A stretch of 31,300 bases of DNA from Bacteroidales bacterium (GTDB taxonomy: Bacteria > Bacteroidota > Bacteroidia > Bacteroidales > UBA932): assembly GCA_023230265.1 (NCBI GenBank), contig JALNXR010000002.1, forward strand, positions 1 through 31,300, in the 5' to 3' direction. The position numbers and the translations under genes were made by a program. Every line of letters starts with the position of its first letter. Position 1 is the first letter of the stretch. The notes under the pieces are model-generated. The model saw only the letters and a list, made by a program, of their open reading frames with translations, did not search any database and was not told the DNA's origin. Below are positions 7,269-16,033 of this stretch, piece after piece.

Positions 7269-9563
7269 TCAAGGCAGCTTTGTGACATAAGTACCCAGAA
7301 TAGGATAGGTTACCGAAGTTTTTTCGAGGCGGATACCAGTGCGGTTAGGGTTGTCGGCGGTGAAGATCCAAGCAGCAGCATCTGCTTTATAACGTTTAAC
7401 AGCCACTTGGCCGGGCTCTGATTCTGCAAACTCCGCCACGATTACAACTTGGCCACTCTGACGCGGGGTGCGGTGATATTCAAAGATGGCGTAGTCACCG
7501 ACGTGCAGGAGCGGTTCCATGCTATCGCCGGCAATTCGAATGACAAAGCGTCCCGGCTTTGCAAATTTCGCAGGAACTTTAATCCAGTCACACTCTTCCA
7601 CGTCATCCAGCGAAATGGCTTTGAAGCCGGCACTCAAAGGGCCTGCTGCCAGGTTTCCGACCATCGGCAGAGCTGTTTTGAAGTGCTCTCCGCTTGAAAT
7701 CTCTCCAAAGCTGAACAAACGCTGTACTGGCGCTGGTTTTGGAGTGCGCACTTGCGGAACACGCTGTTTTACCGCTGTGGGAGCGCTCCATCGCTCAACG
7801 CCGCGCTGGATAGCAACCATCTCAGTGGCATCCATCAGAGCTGTGAAGGCCGGCTTTTCCCATTGCGCTTCTGGGACATTGCGTCCCAGGAGGGTGCGGC
7901 TGACTTCACAGTCGAAGCGAAACGTTGCCTGGCTGCGGGTTACCTGCCAGTAGTGAATGATACGTTCCTCGCTGGCGCGCAGTGTATCGCGGGTAACAAT
8001 ACGGTCACTCTTTTGTCCATTCACCCTGGAATCTGAGGGTAGCAGGTTCCAGAGCTCGTTATTGTGCCAGAGCGAGAAAGGGATTACATGATCGACCGCA
8101 AAACCAGCACCGTCGGTGCCGGTTGCTTTGAGAGGCTGACCAGTCCAGACGCAATCGAGCTTTTCAAAGCTGGCGTAAAGCCTGCGCATCATGGTGACAT
8201 CGCGCTGAGATTCGGGACGAACCAACAGTTTTTCCAAGATGAGTGCTAAAGGAATGGATTGCTTTGTAAATTCGTGAGTCAGCTCAGCCCAGCGCAGAAG
8301 GATGGCTTCACCAATCCAGTGGCCAACCAGGCACAGTTCCCGCCAAATTTCGGCACGGAAGTGGACGCGTCCAAGATTTTCAACCAATTCAGTCGGAGAG
8401 GAACATTTGCCCTTAGCCGTTTTGCGGCCACTGTGTGTAAAAAACTGATCTGTATCCTTTAACGCCCCACCGGAAAAGGTTACTGGCCCTACCACGATGG
8501 TATTGGCGATCTTGTTCAGAACGGAATCAGCAAGCCGCCGCTGTTCCGCAGTCAGTTGGTTGTTCCTGTAGGCAGTGTTGAATGCGTCAAGCCCACCGAC
8601 ATTATTGAAAGCCTCAAGCAGATTTTTCATGCTGGCACGGAATGCTTCGGGGTTCCTCTTGCCTTGCCCGCGAATTTGGGTTATGTCGGCATCAACCAGC
8701 GGCCAATAGTAGTAAAGCCAACGTTCAGCAATCAGCCCCAAAGGCACGCACACGGTTTCGTTGTCATGCCAACGAACGTGATGCGTGGCGGTCTGAGCAA
8801 TATCACATAGGGCGCGCAGCAACGCCAGTTTATAGGTCGCGGTTTTCCTATCACGGTTAATGATGGTTTCAATCTGATCTACTGGACGCGTGCCGCCCGT
8901 CATTGTTAAACGCAACACCAGCGTAGTCCAGCAAAGGCTGTCACGCCCAAGGCCGTCAAAGGATTTTTCCTGCGCCAGCAATTGGAAGCCAAGCCGCTCA
9001 AACAGCAGTGCTATCTCAGCTGGTGGGCGTTCACAAAAAAGGCGGCCGTTATCATCGCGATATTCCGCGAGATTGTCGCGACCGTTGGAAACGGAAAGAA
9101 TAACCGTGCCGTCAGTCTCAAGCAGTTGCCTAATCTGGTACGCAAACTCAAACAGCTCTGAATCCGGCAGGTGCATGAGCATGGCAAGGCAGACAACGGC
9201 TTTAAATTTATCCGAAAAGAGTGGCGAATCAGGCGGCAAGGGGAATGCGCTATTCAACAACCGTATACTTCCACCCTGCGTCGTTAGGCCGGTCACATAA
9301 TCGCCAATATCCAGCCCCGGAGCAGGCAGTCTTCGACAATGCGCCATCATTTCCGCCGAGGCATCGGTGGCGACAACATCAAAACCATTATCCGCCAGAA
9401 AAGCCGCATCACGACCTGTGCCGCAACCGATTTCCAGTATGCGCGCCGATGGAGGCAAATACCACAGCAATAAACGATGCACCACCGCCATGTCGGCAGA
9501 GGCATATTGTGCAGCAAATTTATCGGCGTTTGTATCGTAGACGTTGACAGTAATTTCGTCCAT
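7269..9563 (-). CDS. Methyltransferase-HNH nuclease-LexA-like S24 peptidase fusion
   Basis: A 764-residue three-part protein. Residues 30-160 form a class I SAM methyltransferase: motif I is ILEIGCGTG at 42-50, with VVATDAS following. Residues 225-460 are an unrecognised helical linker. An HNH nuclease core lies at 465-520: CVWTG, VDHVIPFSLWH (D491-H492), then LWNLLP with N506 and NGQKSD. Residues 620-764 are an S24/LexA peptidase with catalytic Ser681 (AGDSMEP) and Lys723 (VAVKRYK). The LexA-style cleavage site LAAG/PLSAG puts Ala640-Gly641 where self-cleavage is expected. Cutting there would separate the nuclease half from the peptidase. It is transcribed divergently from the restriction island. 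No DNA-binding HTH is evident. The domain calls are firm; a damage- or phage-triggered switch is inference. Confidence 0.85.
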   Translation of the reverse strand: MDEITVNVYDTNADKFAAQYASADMAVVHRLLLWYLPPSARILEIGCGTGRDAAFLADNGFDVVATDASAEMMAHCRRLPAPGLDIGDYVTGLTTQGGSIRLLNSAFPLPPDSPLFSDKFKAVVCLAMLMHLPDSELFEFAYQIRQLLETDGTVILSVSNGRDNLAEYRDDNGRLFCERPPAEIALLFERLGFQLLAQEKSFDGLGRDSLCWTTLVLRLTMTGGTRPVDQIETIINRDRKTATYKLALLRALCDIAQTATHHVRWHDNETVCVPLGLIAERWLYYYWPLVDADITQIRGQGKRNPEAFRASMKNLLEAFNNVGGLDAFNTAYRNNQLTAEQRRLADSVLNKIANTIVVGPVTFSGGALKDTDQFFTHSGRKTAKGKCSSPTELVENLGRVHFRAEIWRELCLVGHWIGEAILLRWAELTHEFTKQSIPLALILEKLLVRPESQRDVTMMRRLYASFEKLDCVWTGQPLKATGTDGAGFAVDHVIPFSLWHNNELWNLLPSDSRVNGQKSDRIVTRDTLRASEERIIHYWQVTRSQATFRFDCEVSRTLLGRNVPEAQWEKPAFTALMDATEMVAIQRGVERWSAPTAVKQRVPQVRTPKPAPVQRLFSFGEISSGEHFKTALPMVGNLAAGPLSAGFKAISLDDVEECDWIKVPAKFAKPGRFVIRIAGDSMEPLLHVGDYAIFEYHRTPRQSGQVVIVAEFAESEPGQVAVKRYKADAAAWIFTADNPNRTGIRLEKTSVTYPILGTYVTKLP

Positions 9564-10035
9564 AACTCACTAACCCCCAACCACCGGAGCCGCACCATGG
9601 AATGTCGCATTATTTTTCATAAAGCTTGATAACCATAAAACTATAGCTGATGACCTTTGATAAGTCAATACACGAGACGACACATCTTGAATAATCGGTG
9701 CAATAATCCACCGTGTAACGGCGGATTTACTTTATTTGCAATATCAGTATGTCCTCCGCTATGCGGTGGACAACAATGATTTTCAAGGTCATCCGAGCAT
9801 CATGAATCTTGATGATGTGCTGCCCCGGATGCCTCTTAAATTCGGCATTTCAACGGAGTAGGTGTGAGGTGAACAAATGCTACAAGATGAGAACAGCAAT
9901 GAAACTCTTTTTTCACTGAGTCAAGCACCCGGGTTTTATTTGCCTGCACTCTATTCTTTTCACCCTACCTATAGTTTTTATGCTACTATCCATTTTATGT
10001 TCTGATTCGAGTGTTTTATGGGATTGTAATCTATA
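9564..10035. other. Divergent intergenic region with gene debris
   Basis: Separates the S24 fusion (leftward) from the helicase gene (rightward) and must hold both promoters, though neither stands out. It contains a palindromic repeat (9707-9770). Directly after it an open tail reads DNNDFQGHPSIMNLDDVLPR and stops at 9859-9861, which looks like the 3' end of a lost gene. AT-rich DNA at 9960-10035 precedes the helicase start; no ribosome site is obvious there. Confidence 0.4.
9707..9770. repeat. Palindromic repeat, TCCACCG...CTATGCGGTGGA family, diverged copy
   Basis: Left arm 9707-9731 and right arm 9745-9770 are imperfect inverted copies. The right arm closely matches the right arm of the better-preserved copy at 29447-29507 nearly 20 kb away. 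The two copies flank the whole defence island. Confidence 0.65.
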
Positions 10036-13000
10036 ATGCGTATTTTGGATAACATTAATGATCTTTGGGGGGATGATCTGAAATTGGAGCTGCGGAGTGG
10101 GTCTAAACTTAAAGTAGCGGCTTCCTGTTTTTCAATATATGCTTATGAGTCTCTGAAAAAAGAGCTGGAGAGGGTTGATTCCCTAGAGTTTATCTTCACT
10201 GCATCAGCTTTTCTTCCCAGTCAGGTTACAGATAAAGCACCCCGTGAACGCAGGGAGTTTCATATACCTAGGCTGGAACGTGAACGCAATCTGTATGGCA
10301 GCGAGTTCGAAATCCAGCTCAAAAACAAACTGACGCAGCGAGCCATTGCCAGAGAGTGCGCCAACTGGATTAAGCGGAAAGCAAATTTCAGATCAAACGC
10401 CACAAAAGCTCCGATGCAGCAATTTGCCTGTCTTGAAGCAGAGGGCAAGACCGTCGCATATACACCAATACATGGATTCACAGCGGTGGATCTGGGTTAT
10501 CAGCAGGGAGATGCAGTATCCAACTTTATCAACAAGATGGATGATGCTCCATTTGCCAATAGTTATATGAAGCTGTTCGATCAGATCTGGGATGATGAGG
10601 TCAAGCTTGTTGATGTCACTGAGGCAATTTGCCGGCACATCGAGTCGGTCTATCAGGAAAATTCGCCTGAAAAAATATATTTCCTGATGCTGTATAACAT
10701 TTTCAATGAATTCCTTGAAAATTTGAATGACGATGTGCTTCCCAATGACTTAACCGGCTATAAAGAGAGTGCGGTCTGGAACAAGCTGTTCAATTTTCAG
10801 CAGGACGCGGCAACAGGGATAATCAACAAGCTGGAAAATTATAACGGGTGCATTCTGGCTGATAGTGTTGGGCTGGGTAAAACATTCACTGCGTTGGCAG
10901 TGATCAAATATTACGAATTGAGAAACAAGTCTGTTCTGGTGCTGTGCCCCAAAAAGCTCTCTGATAACTGGCGCAACTACAACTGCAATCTTAAAACAAA
11001 TATTCTGGCAGCCGACCGGTTGAACTATGATGTGCTGTGCCACACGGATTTGCTGCGCACCAGCGGCGAGTCCTTTGGAATCCCGCTGAATAAAGTCAAC
11101 TGGGGTAACTATGATCTGGTGGTAATTGATGAATCTCATAATTTTAGGAATAGCGGGCGTAGTCTCCGGGAGCGGGAAACTCGTTATCAGCGGTTGATGA
11201 GATCTGTAATCAGGGAGGGTGTGAAAACTAAAGTCCTGATGCTTTCAGCAACGCCGGTAAATAACCGCTTCAGCGATCTGCGCAATCAGCTTGCGCTGGC
11301 CTATGAGGGGGATTCGGATAAACTTGCTAAAAAACTGGAAACGCAATCGAGCATTGAAGATATCTTTCGCAATGCGCAAACCGTATTTAACCGCTGGTCC
11401 AAGCTCCCACCCGAAGAGCGCACCGCGAAAGCAATTCTTGAAGCACTGGACTTTGATTTTTTTGAACTTCTCGATAGTGTGACCATCGCACGCTCCCGCA
11501 AGCATATTGAACGGTATTATGACACCAGTGAAATCGGTAAATTTCCAGAACGGCTAAAGCCATTATCGTTCAGGCCACCTTTGACTAACCGCACGGATAT
11601 AATTAAGTTCAATGAAATATATGAAGAGCTGATCGCAGTCAAACAAGCGGTCTATGCCCCGATTAATTATGTTTTCCCCAGCCGTTTAAGCAAGTATGAG
11701 GAGCAGTACGATACTTCGGTTGATGGCGGCAGAGGCAAGCTACGGCAGGTAGACCGCGAATTAGCACTCCAGAAGCTGATGACAGTGAACCTGCTGAAGC
11801 GCCTGGAGAGTTCGGTTGCCGCCTTCAAAAGTACGTTGCAAGCTCTTAGGGAGCGGCTAACTGAAGCCTTAGACAAAATCGAACAATATGAGAGTTCGCC
11901 TTTTCACTTAACCTCCTTTGAGTTTTCAGAGCCGGATGAGATGATGGCAGCAGAGGATGAGGAGCTTTATGAGGCAGGTTTCTCCATCGGCAATAAGGTG
12001 AAGGTTGACCTGGCTGACATGGATTTAGTTTCGTGGAAGCAGGACCTCAATGCTGATCTAGCTATTATCACCGGGCTATGGGAGGAGATCTCCCGCATCG
12101 CGCCAGCGGATGATGCCAAGCTGCAACATCTGAAAGCCCACATTCTTCAGAAGATCGAATCCCCTTTAAATCCAGGCAACAGAAAAGTCCTGCTGTTTAC
12201 CGCCTTTGCAGATACGGCCAACTATCTGTATGATAATTTGTCCCGCGAACTAAAGTCGCAGAAAATCCATACAGCGCGCGTAAGCGGATCAGATGGGCCG
12301 AAATCAACACTGGGCAGGTCGTACGATTTCCAATCGCTCTTAACCCTTTTCTCGCCATTATCAAAAGACAAAGAGCTGATCTTACCCGATGAAACAAGGG
12401 AGATTGATCTGCTCATCGGCACTGACTGCATCTCAGAGGGCCAGAACCTCCAGGACTGCGACTATCTGATCAACTATGATATCCACTGGAATCCAGTCCG
12501 CATCATCCAGCGATTCGGACGGATCGACCGAATCGGCTCCCCCAACAACTCCATCCAGCTTGTCAACTACTGGCCGGATATATCGCTTGATGAATACATC
12601 AACTTAAAGGAGCGGGTTGAGAACCGCATGCACATTGTGGACATCTCATCCACCGGCGATGATAATGTTCTCTCCGGCAAGGCAAATGATATCTCTTTCC
12701 GCACAGAGCAGCTCAGGCGCCTGCAATCTGAAGTTATTGAAATGGAGGATCTGAAAACCGGGGTGAACATAACCGATCTCGGGCTTAATGATTTCCGGAT
12801 GGATCTGCTTGGCTATATGAAAGCCAACGGTGATCTGGGAAGCCTGCCTAACGGACTGCACGCCGTACTCCCGCCCCGCCCGGAGATTGGACTTGTGCCG
12901 GGGGTTATCTTCACTCTGCGGAATCGTAATTCGGAGGTGAAAACAGCCTTTCATAACCGCCTGCATCCGTACTACCTTGTCTACATCTCCCAGTCAGGAA

Positions 13001-13308
13001 ATGTAATCACCGACCACTCACAGGTCAAAGCTTTGCTGGATCTGGCCCGCGCCGGCTGTAAAGGTCTGGACGCACCGCTGCATGATGTGTGCCGCGCATT
13101 CAATACCGAGACAAATGATGGGCGCGATATGCAGCGCTACTCAGGCTTACTGGACGCTGCCATTCGCTCCATGGTTGAGATCAAAGAGGAGAAGGATATC
13201 GACAGCCTTTTTGCCGGTACAAAAACCAGCGCGATGGAGGATGGCATCCGGGGTCTGGATGATTTTGAGCTGGTCGCTTTTCTCGTAATTATGAAGGAGG
13301 AATATTAA
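10036..13308 (+). CDS. SNF2/DEAD-like helicase of a defence island
   Basis: A 1090-residue superfamily-2 translocase. The N-terminal 230 residues (ASCFSIYAYESLKKEL, then LEFIFT) resemble the degenerate phospholipase-D-like domain fused to many defence helicases. Motif I is DSVGLGKT at 276-283, motif II DESH at 365-368, motif III LMLSATPVNNR shortly after, and motif VI QRFGRIDRIGS at 825-835. The stretch GTDCISEGQNLQDCDYLINYD just before is typical of HepA/SNF2 C-lobes. Together with DUF4391, Mod and Res it forms a recurrent R-M-associated set; I recall a similar combination catalogued as the Hma type but cannot confirm it. The gene is complete. Its 3' end contains GAAGGAGGA and abuts purine-rich repeats where a cassette seems to have separated it from DUF4391. 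Confidence 0.85.
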   Translation: MRILDNINDLWGDDLKLELRSGSKLKVAASCFSIYAYESLKKELERVDSLEFIFTASAFLPSQVTDKAPRERREFHIPRLERERNLYGSEFEIQLKNKLTQRAIARECANWIKRKANFRSNATKAPMQQFACLEAEGKTVAYTPIHGFTAVDLGYQQGDAVSNFINKMDDAPFANSYMKLFDQIWDDEVKLVDVTEAICRHIESVYQENSPEKIYFLMLYNIFNEFLENLNDDVLPNDLTGYKESAVWNKLFNFQQDAATGIINKLENYNGCILADSVGLGKTFTALAVIKYYELRNKSVLVLCPKKLSDNWRNYNCNLKTNILAADRLNYDVLCHTDLLRTSGESFGIPLNKVNWGNYDLVVIDESHNFRNSGRSLRERETRYQRLMRSVIREGVKTKVLMLSATPVNNRFSDLRNQLALAYEGDSDKLAKKLETQSSIEDIFRNAQTVFNRWSKLPPEERTAKAILEALDFDFFELLDSVTIARSRKHIERYYDTSEIGKFPERLKPLSFRPPLTNRTDIIKFNEIYEELIAVKQAVYAPINYVFPSRLSKYEEQYDTSVDGGRGKLRQVDRELALQKLMTVNLLKRLESSVAAFKSTLQALRERLTEALDKIEQYESSPFHLTSFEFSEPDEMMAAEDEELYEAGFSIGNKVKVDLADMDLVSWKQDLNADLAIITGLWEEISRIAPADDAKLQHLKAHILQKIESPLNPGNRKVLLFTAFADTANYLYDNLSRELKSQKIHTARVSGSDGPKSTLGRSYDFQSLLTLFSPLSKDKELILPDETREIDLLIGTDCISEGQNLQDCDYLINYDIHWNPVRIIQRFGRIDRIGSPNNSIQLVNYWPDISLDEYINLKERVENRMHIVDISSTGDDNVLSGKANDISFRTEQLRRLQSEVIEMEDLKTGVNITDLGLNDFRMDLLGYMKANGDLGSLPNGLHAVLPPRPEIGLVPGVIFTLRNRNSEVKTAFHNRLHPYYLVYISQSGNVITDHSQVKALLDLARAGCKGLDAPLHDVCRAFNTETNDGRDMQRYSGLLDAAIRSMVEIKEEKDIDSLFAGTKTSAMEDGIRGLDDFELVAFLVIMKEEY

Positions 13309-13310
13309 AG

Positions 13311-13402
13311 GATGAAGGAGGAAGGATGAAGGATAAAAAAAGGAGGAAGGCGGAAGGATGAAATTAAAGGATGAAGGCGGAAGGATGAAGGATGAAAAAA
13401 AA
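13311..13402 (+). repeat. Purine-rich GGATGAAGG direct repeats, left flank of cassette
   Basis: At least five copies of GGATGAAGG/GGATGAA interspersed with AAGGAGGAAGGCGG units. The reverse complement of this pattern appears on the far side of the next two genes (13974-14005), so they are bracketed by inverted copies. Confidence 0.7.
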
Positions 13403-13410
13403 GGATAAAA

Positions 13411-13764
13411 ATGAAAGATCTGAAAACAAGAACTAAAGAGTTTGCCCTCAGAGTTATCCGCCTTTACTCTGCTTTGCCCAGAACAACCGAAGCTCAGGTT
13501 ATCGGTAAACAATTATTGCGATCTGGAACATCTGTCGGGGCTCATTACAGAGAAGCAGCGCGCGCACGTTCAGACGCTGAGTTTATCAGTAAAATAGAAG
13601 GAGGCTTACAGGAACTCGAAGAGAGCTGTTATTGGCTGGAGTTGCTGCTTGATGCTGAGATCGTGACAAAACATCAGCTCTCTGACTTAATGTCAGAAGC
13701 CGATGAACTAACGGCAATTCTTATAACATGTGCAAAGAACGTTAAGGCAAAAAAAAGGAGATAA
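13411..13764 (+). CDS. Four-helix-bundle protein (S23/TIGR02436 family)
   Basis: A 117-residue all-helical protein with the family's signature stretch QVIGKQLLRSGTSVGAHYREA followed by SDAEFISKIEGGLQELEES and a tyrosine/leucine-rich helix. Relatives are encoded in 23S rRNA intervening sequences and scattered in bacterial genomes; they form pentameric bundles, and the related Avd protein binds nucleic acid in diversity-generating retroelements. No reverse transcriptase is present here. It lies between inverted GGATGAAGG repeats within an R-M operon, which suggests a small mobile cassette. Its last codons AAAAAAAGGAGATAA supply the ribosome site for the next frame, so the two are coupled. Confidence 0.85.
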   Translation: MKDLKTRTKEFALRVIRLYSALPRTTEAQVIGKQLLRSGTSVGAHYREAARARSDAEFISKIEGGLQELEESCYWLELLLDAEIVTKHQLSDLMSEADELTAILITCAKNVKAKKRR

Positions 13765-13766
13765 AA

Positions 13767-13967
13767 ATGAGACTATATGGCCTATCAACCAAAGCGTGCA
13801 TTCGAGAACTTAACTCTCGTCGCGCTGTTTTTGGACTTGCTCCTTACATGGGCGAAGCCTTTCTTAAGAAAGGACTGCATGGAAGTGTATACGCTGTCAT
13901 TGAAGGAGAAGTGTACACTCTCATGTTAGGAAGCAAGACAAATGGACTCGAAGCTCCAGAGCCCTAA
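13767..13967 (+). CDS. Small hypothetical protein coupled to the four-helix-bundle gene
   Basis: A 66-residue frame, MRLYGLSTKACIRELNSR..., that I do not recognise. It starts 3 bases after the preceding stop with GGAG at 7 to 10 bases upstream. The C-terminal half (HGSVYAVIEGEVYTLMLG) is strand-like. It ends one base before the most likely start of the DUF4391 gene. It lies inside the same pair of inverted repeats as the four-helix-bundle gene and may be cassette cargo or a gene fragment; no cysteine or catalytic signature is visible. Confidence 0.45.
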   Translation: MRLYGLSTKACIRELNSRRAVFGLAPYMGEAFLKKGLHGSVYAVIEGEVYTLMLGSKTNGLEAPEP

Positions 13968-13968
13968 A

Positions 13969-14643
13969 ATGAATTCATCCTTCATCCCTCCGCCTTTCGC
14001 CTTCCCCAAAAAGGCATCTTTTGATAGAGTCATTCCAAAGAGCAGGATCTACGAAAACGCCAACTCTTCCGCCAGGGTCAAACAGCTATTTGTCGATCAA
14101 GTTGAGCGAATTAGATGGTCCTATAAGCTTTCGCCAACCACATTGAATCTGCCTGCGTCTGATGGGGTGGAGGAGATACAGGTGTTCACCATAGACCTGA
14201 GAGAGGATTCACTGAAACATGAGGTTTTACTCGCGATTGACAAAGCGATCCCCTCTCCGATAATCTTTATCTTGAACTATAACGGCAAACTCCGTTATGT
14301 TGCTGCATACAAGCGTGTCAGCGAAGCAGATAAGAGCAAGCGAGTGATCAGCGGTTACTTTGAGACAGAGTGGTTAACGGCGGACTCGGCGCAGAGGGAG
14401 ATGCCGATAGCACTGAACATGGGCGGGCTGTATCAGGCCCTGTTGAAAAGCATTATCCCGCTTGCGACGCGGCGCAGAGAGAACCTGCCCGATTTAACCG
14501 CCAGGATTGATCAACTGCGGGCCGCGGAACGTGAAGCGCTCAGAATTGAGTCGCGCATGACCAAAGAGAAGCACTTTAAACGCAAAGTTGAACTCAACCG
14601 GATGTTGAATGACCTAAGGCGCGAGATTATTAAACTGAATTAA
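13969..14643 (+). CDS. DUF4391 protein of the restriction/helicase island
   Basis: A 224-residue protein. After a proline-rich N-terminus it has the family opening FDRVIPKSRIYENANSS, then VDQVERIRWSYKLSPTTLNLP and PSPIIFILNYNGKLRYVAAYK. The last 60 residues form a charged coiled coil (RIDQLRAAEREALRI onward). DUF4391 proteins occur almost only beside defence helicases and Type III-like R-M genes, where their biochemical role is unknown. I prefer ATG 13969 over 13942 because the earlier start lies inside the preceding gene. The first 13 or so residues are encoded by an inverted repeat rather than by ancestral sequence, so the native start was probably displaced. Confidence 0.8.
   Translation: MNSSFIPPPFAFPKKASFDRVIPKSRIYENANSSARVKQLFVDQVERIRWSYKLSPTTLNLPASDGVEEIQVFTIDLREDSLKHEVLLAIDKAIPSPIIFILNYNGKLRYVAAYKRVSEADKSKRVISGYFETEWLTADSAQREMPIALNMGGLYQALLKSIIPLATRRRENLPDLTARIDQLRAAEREALRIESRMTKEKHFKRKVELNRMLNDLRREIIKLN
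13974..14005 (-). repeat. Inverted copy of GGATGAAGG repeat, right flank of cassette, read as protein
   Basis: TTCATCCTTCATCCCTCCGC and the following CTTTCGCCTTCC are the reverse complement of the 13311-13402 type of repeat. They lie within the coding sequence and form the N-terminus SSFIPPPFAFP of the DUF4391 protein. Confidence 0.7.
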
Positions 14644-14673
14644 CGTAAGAGCTGTTGTTGAAAGGAGTTGAAA

Positions 14674-15009
14674 ATGATTTATAAAACTGTTTTGTCGGTG
14701 TCTCTTGTTTGTGTAACTATTTTTTTAACCGGATGCTCAACCGTGATAGTTGAAGGTTCTGGCAATAAAGATGTCATATCGTCAGCCCCTGTTACTATTC
14801 ATGGTTCAATGTATGGCTTTGATTGGCAGAACAAGAAAAACGTCTTACTTGCTATGGATAAAGATAATAGGACACAATCCATTTATAGCGTTGAATGCCA
14901 CTCTAATTATCTTTATCTTCTCACAGGAGTTTTGACCCTGGGGATCTATTATCCGCAGACGTTTGAATATACTCTTGTTGTGCCAGAACAATATGATGAC
15001 GAAGATTAG
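14674..15009 (+). CDS. Bor-like outer-membrane lipoprotein
   Basis: A 111-residue exported lipoprotein. Residues 1-20 are a signal peptide and the lipobox LTGC places the lipidated cysteine at 21. The mature part ends in YLLTGVLTLGIYYPQTFEYTL, resembling the GIYTP motif of phage lambda Bor and Iss lipoproteins, which give serum resistance and whose targets are not settled. AAGGAG lies 6 bases before ATG 14674. It is a secreted protein embedded in a cluster of DNA-processing enzymes, directly upstream of a DUF2235 lipase-like gene and more AT-rich than its neighbours, so the pair looks like cargo. An alternative role is as an immunity lipoprotein for that enzyme. Confidence 0.7.
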   Translation: MIYKTVLSVSLVCVTIFLTGCSTVIVEGSGNKDVISSAPVTIHGSMYGFDWQNKKNVLLAMDKDNRTQSIYSVECHSNYLYLLTGVLTLGIYYPQTFEYTLVVPEQYDDED

Positions 15010-15058
15010 GGTGACTAAATCTATTTTGTGACTGAAGAGTCCAGGAGGGAGAGTTATA

Positions 15059-16015
15059 ATGTCAACAAGAAATATAGTTTTGGCTTTTGACGGCACAAGC
15101 AACAAGCCTGATTTGGATGATGATGGGGTGAACAGCTCATCTAATGTATATATGTTTAAGGAGGCTCTAAAGAACAAAAGAAGCAATCCAACACGCTGTA
15201 TTTATGAACAGGGCGTAGGCACGAAATATGGAGAGCACCTTTTATCAAATGCCTTTGGAAAAGGCTTGGAGTTGCGAATACAGAAAGTATATAGGAATCT
15301 CCAGAACTTATTAACAGATGGCAATTTTGAAGAGAATAAGATTTTTATTATCGGATTCAGCCGCGGAGCTTATAGTGCCCGAAGATTAGCTGGCCTGTTA
15401 AATTACTCTGGTATTCCCGAAAACATCCAAGATTGGACGATTGGCTGGAATAACTTTATTCTACAAAATCTTGAAGCGGTTGAGTTGAAACAATCGGGTG
15501 CTTTTCTAGATGTTAAAATAAAAATGATTGGAGTTTGGGATACGGTTAAAGCAGCACCGCAAATATCTGATTTTCATGATACATATTTGCCGGCGAATGT
15601 TGAGTATGCGTATCATGCAATGTCAATTGACGAGAAGCGCAAGCAGTTTCAGGTTCTTAGATGGAATGCGGATAAAAGAGTTACGCAACTCTGGTTTCCC
15701 GGCGTTCACTCTAATGTAGGAGGCGGGTATGCCGATAAAGGTCTTTCGGACATTGCATTAAAATGGATGATAGGTTGCGCCTGTAAACACGGTCTGGAGT
15801 TTAAGCCTTCATATATCGATGCTAATGTTAAACCAGATACAAAAGGGATTCTTGTCAATTCACTCGAAAACTGGAAGCTTGGCAGGATTACACGTAAGAT
15901 TTTACAAACCGACATGCTACATGCGAGTGTGAAAGATCGTATGGAATCTGACATTGCATATCGCCCGGTAAATTTACCGGAAACTCCCATATATGATGAC
16001 GGAAGTTTTGTATAA
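15059..16015 (+). CDS. DUF2235 alpha/beta-hydrolase (Tle1-like phospholipase family)
   Basis: A 318-residue protein opening with NIVLAFDGTSNKPDLDDDG, the standard DUF2235 start. The nucleophile elbow is GFSRGA at 99-104 with Ser101 as presumed nucleophile. WFPGVHSNVGGGY near residues 218-230 holds the conserved aspartate-region substitute and the family's VHSDVGGGY-like motif, here with N instead of D. Relatives include type VI secretion phospholipases that attack membranes and some phage-defence effectors. There is no signal peptide, so it would act in the cytoplasm unless delivered. AGGAGG lies 10 bases before ATG 15059. It sits between DUF4391 and Mod in the same orientation, suggesting either an embedded toxin-like effector or inserted cargo. 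Confidence 0.8.
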   Translation: MSTRNIVLAFDGTSNKPDLDDDGVNSSSNVYMFKEALKNKRSNPTRCIYEQGVGTKYGEHLLSNAFGKGLELRIQKVYRNLQNLLTDGNFEENKIFIIGFSRGAYSARRLAGLLNYSGIPENIQDWTIGWNNFILQNLEAVELKQSGAFLDVKIKMIGVWDTVKAAPQISDFHDTYLPANVEYAYHAMSIDEKRKQFQVLRWNADKRVTQLWFPGVHSNVGGGYADKGLSDIALKWMIGCACKHGLEFKPSYIDANVKPDTKGILVNSLENWKLGRITRKILQTDMLHASVKDRMESDIAYRPVNLPETPIYDDGSFV

Positions 16016-16033
16016 CCATTTAAGGCTTTTATT

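Noticed and set aside
13411..13764. Diversity-generating retroelement (the four-helix-bundle protein resembles Avd)
   Set aside because: No reverse transcriptase and no template/variable repeat pair are visible nearby.
15059..16015. Type VI secretion effector locus
   Set aside because: The hydrolase is Tle1-like but no VgrG, PAAR or other secretion gene is in the window; the context is an R-M operon.
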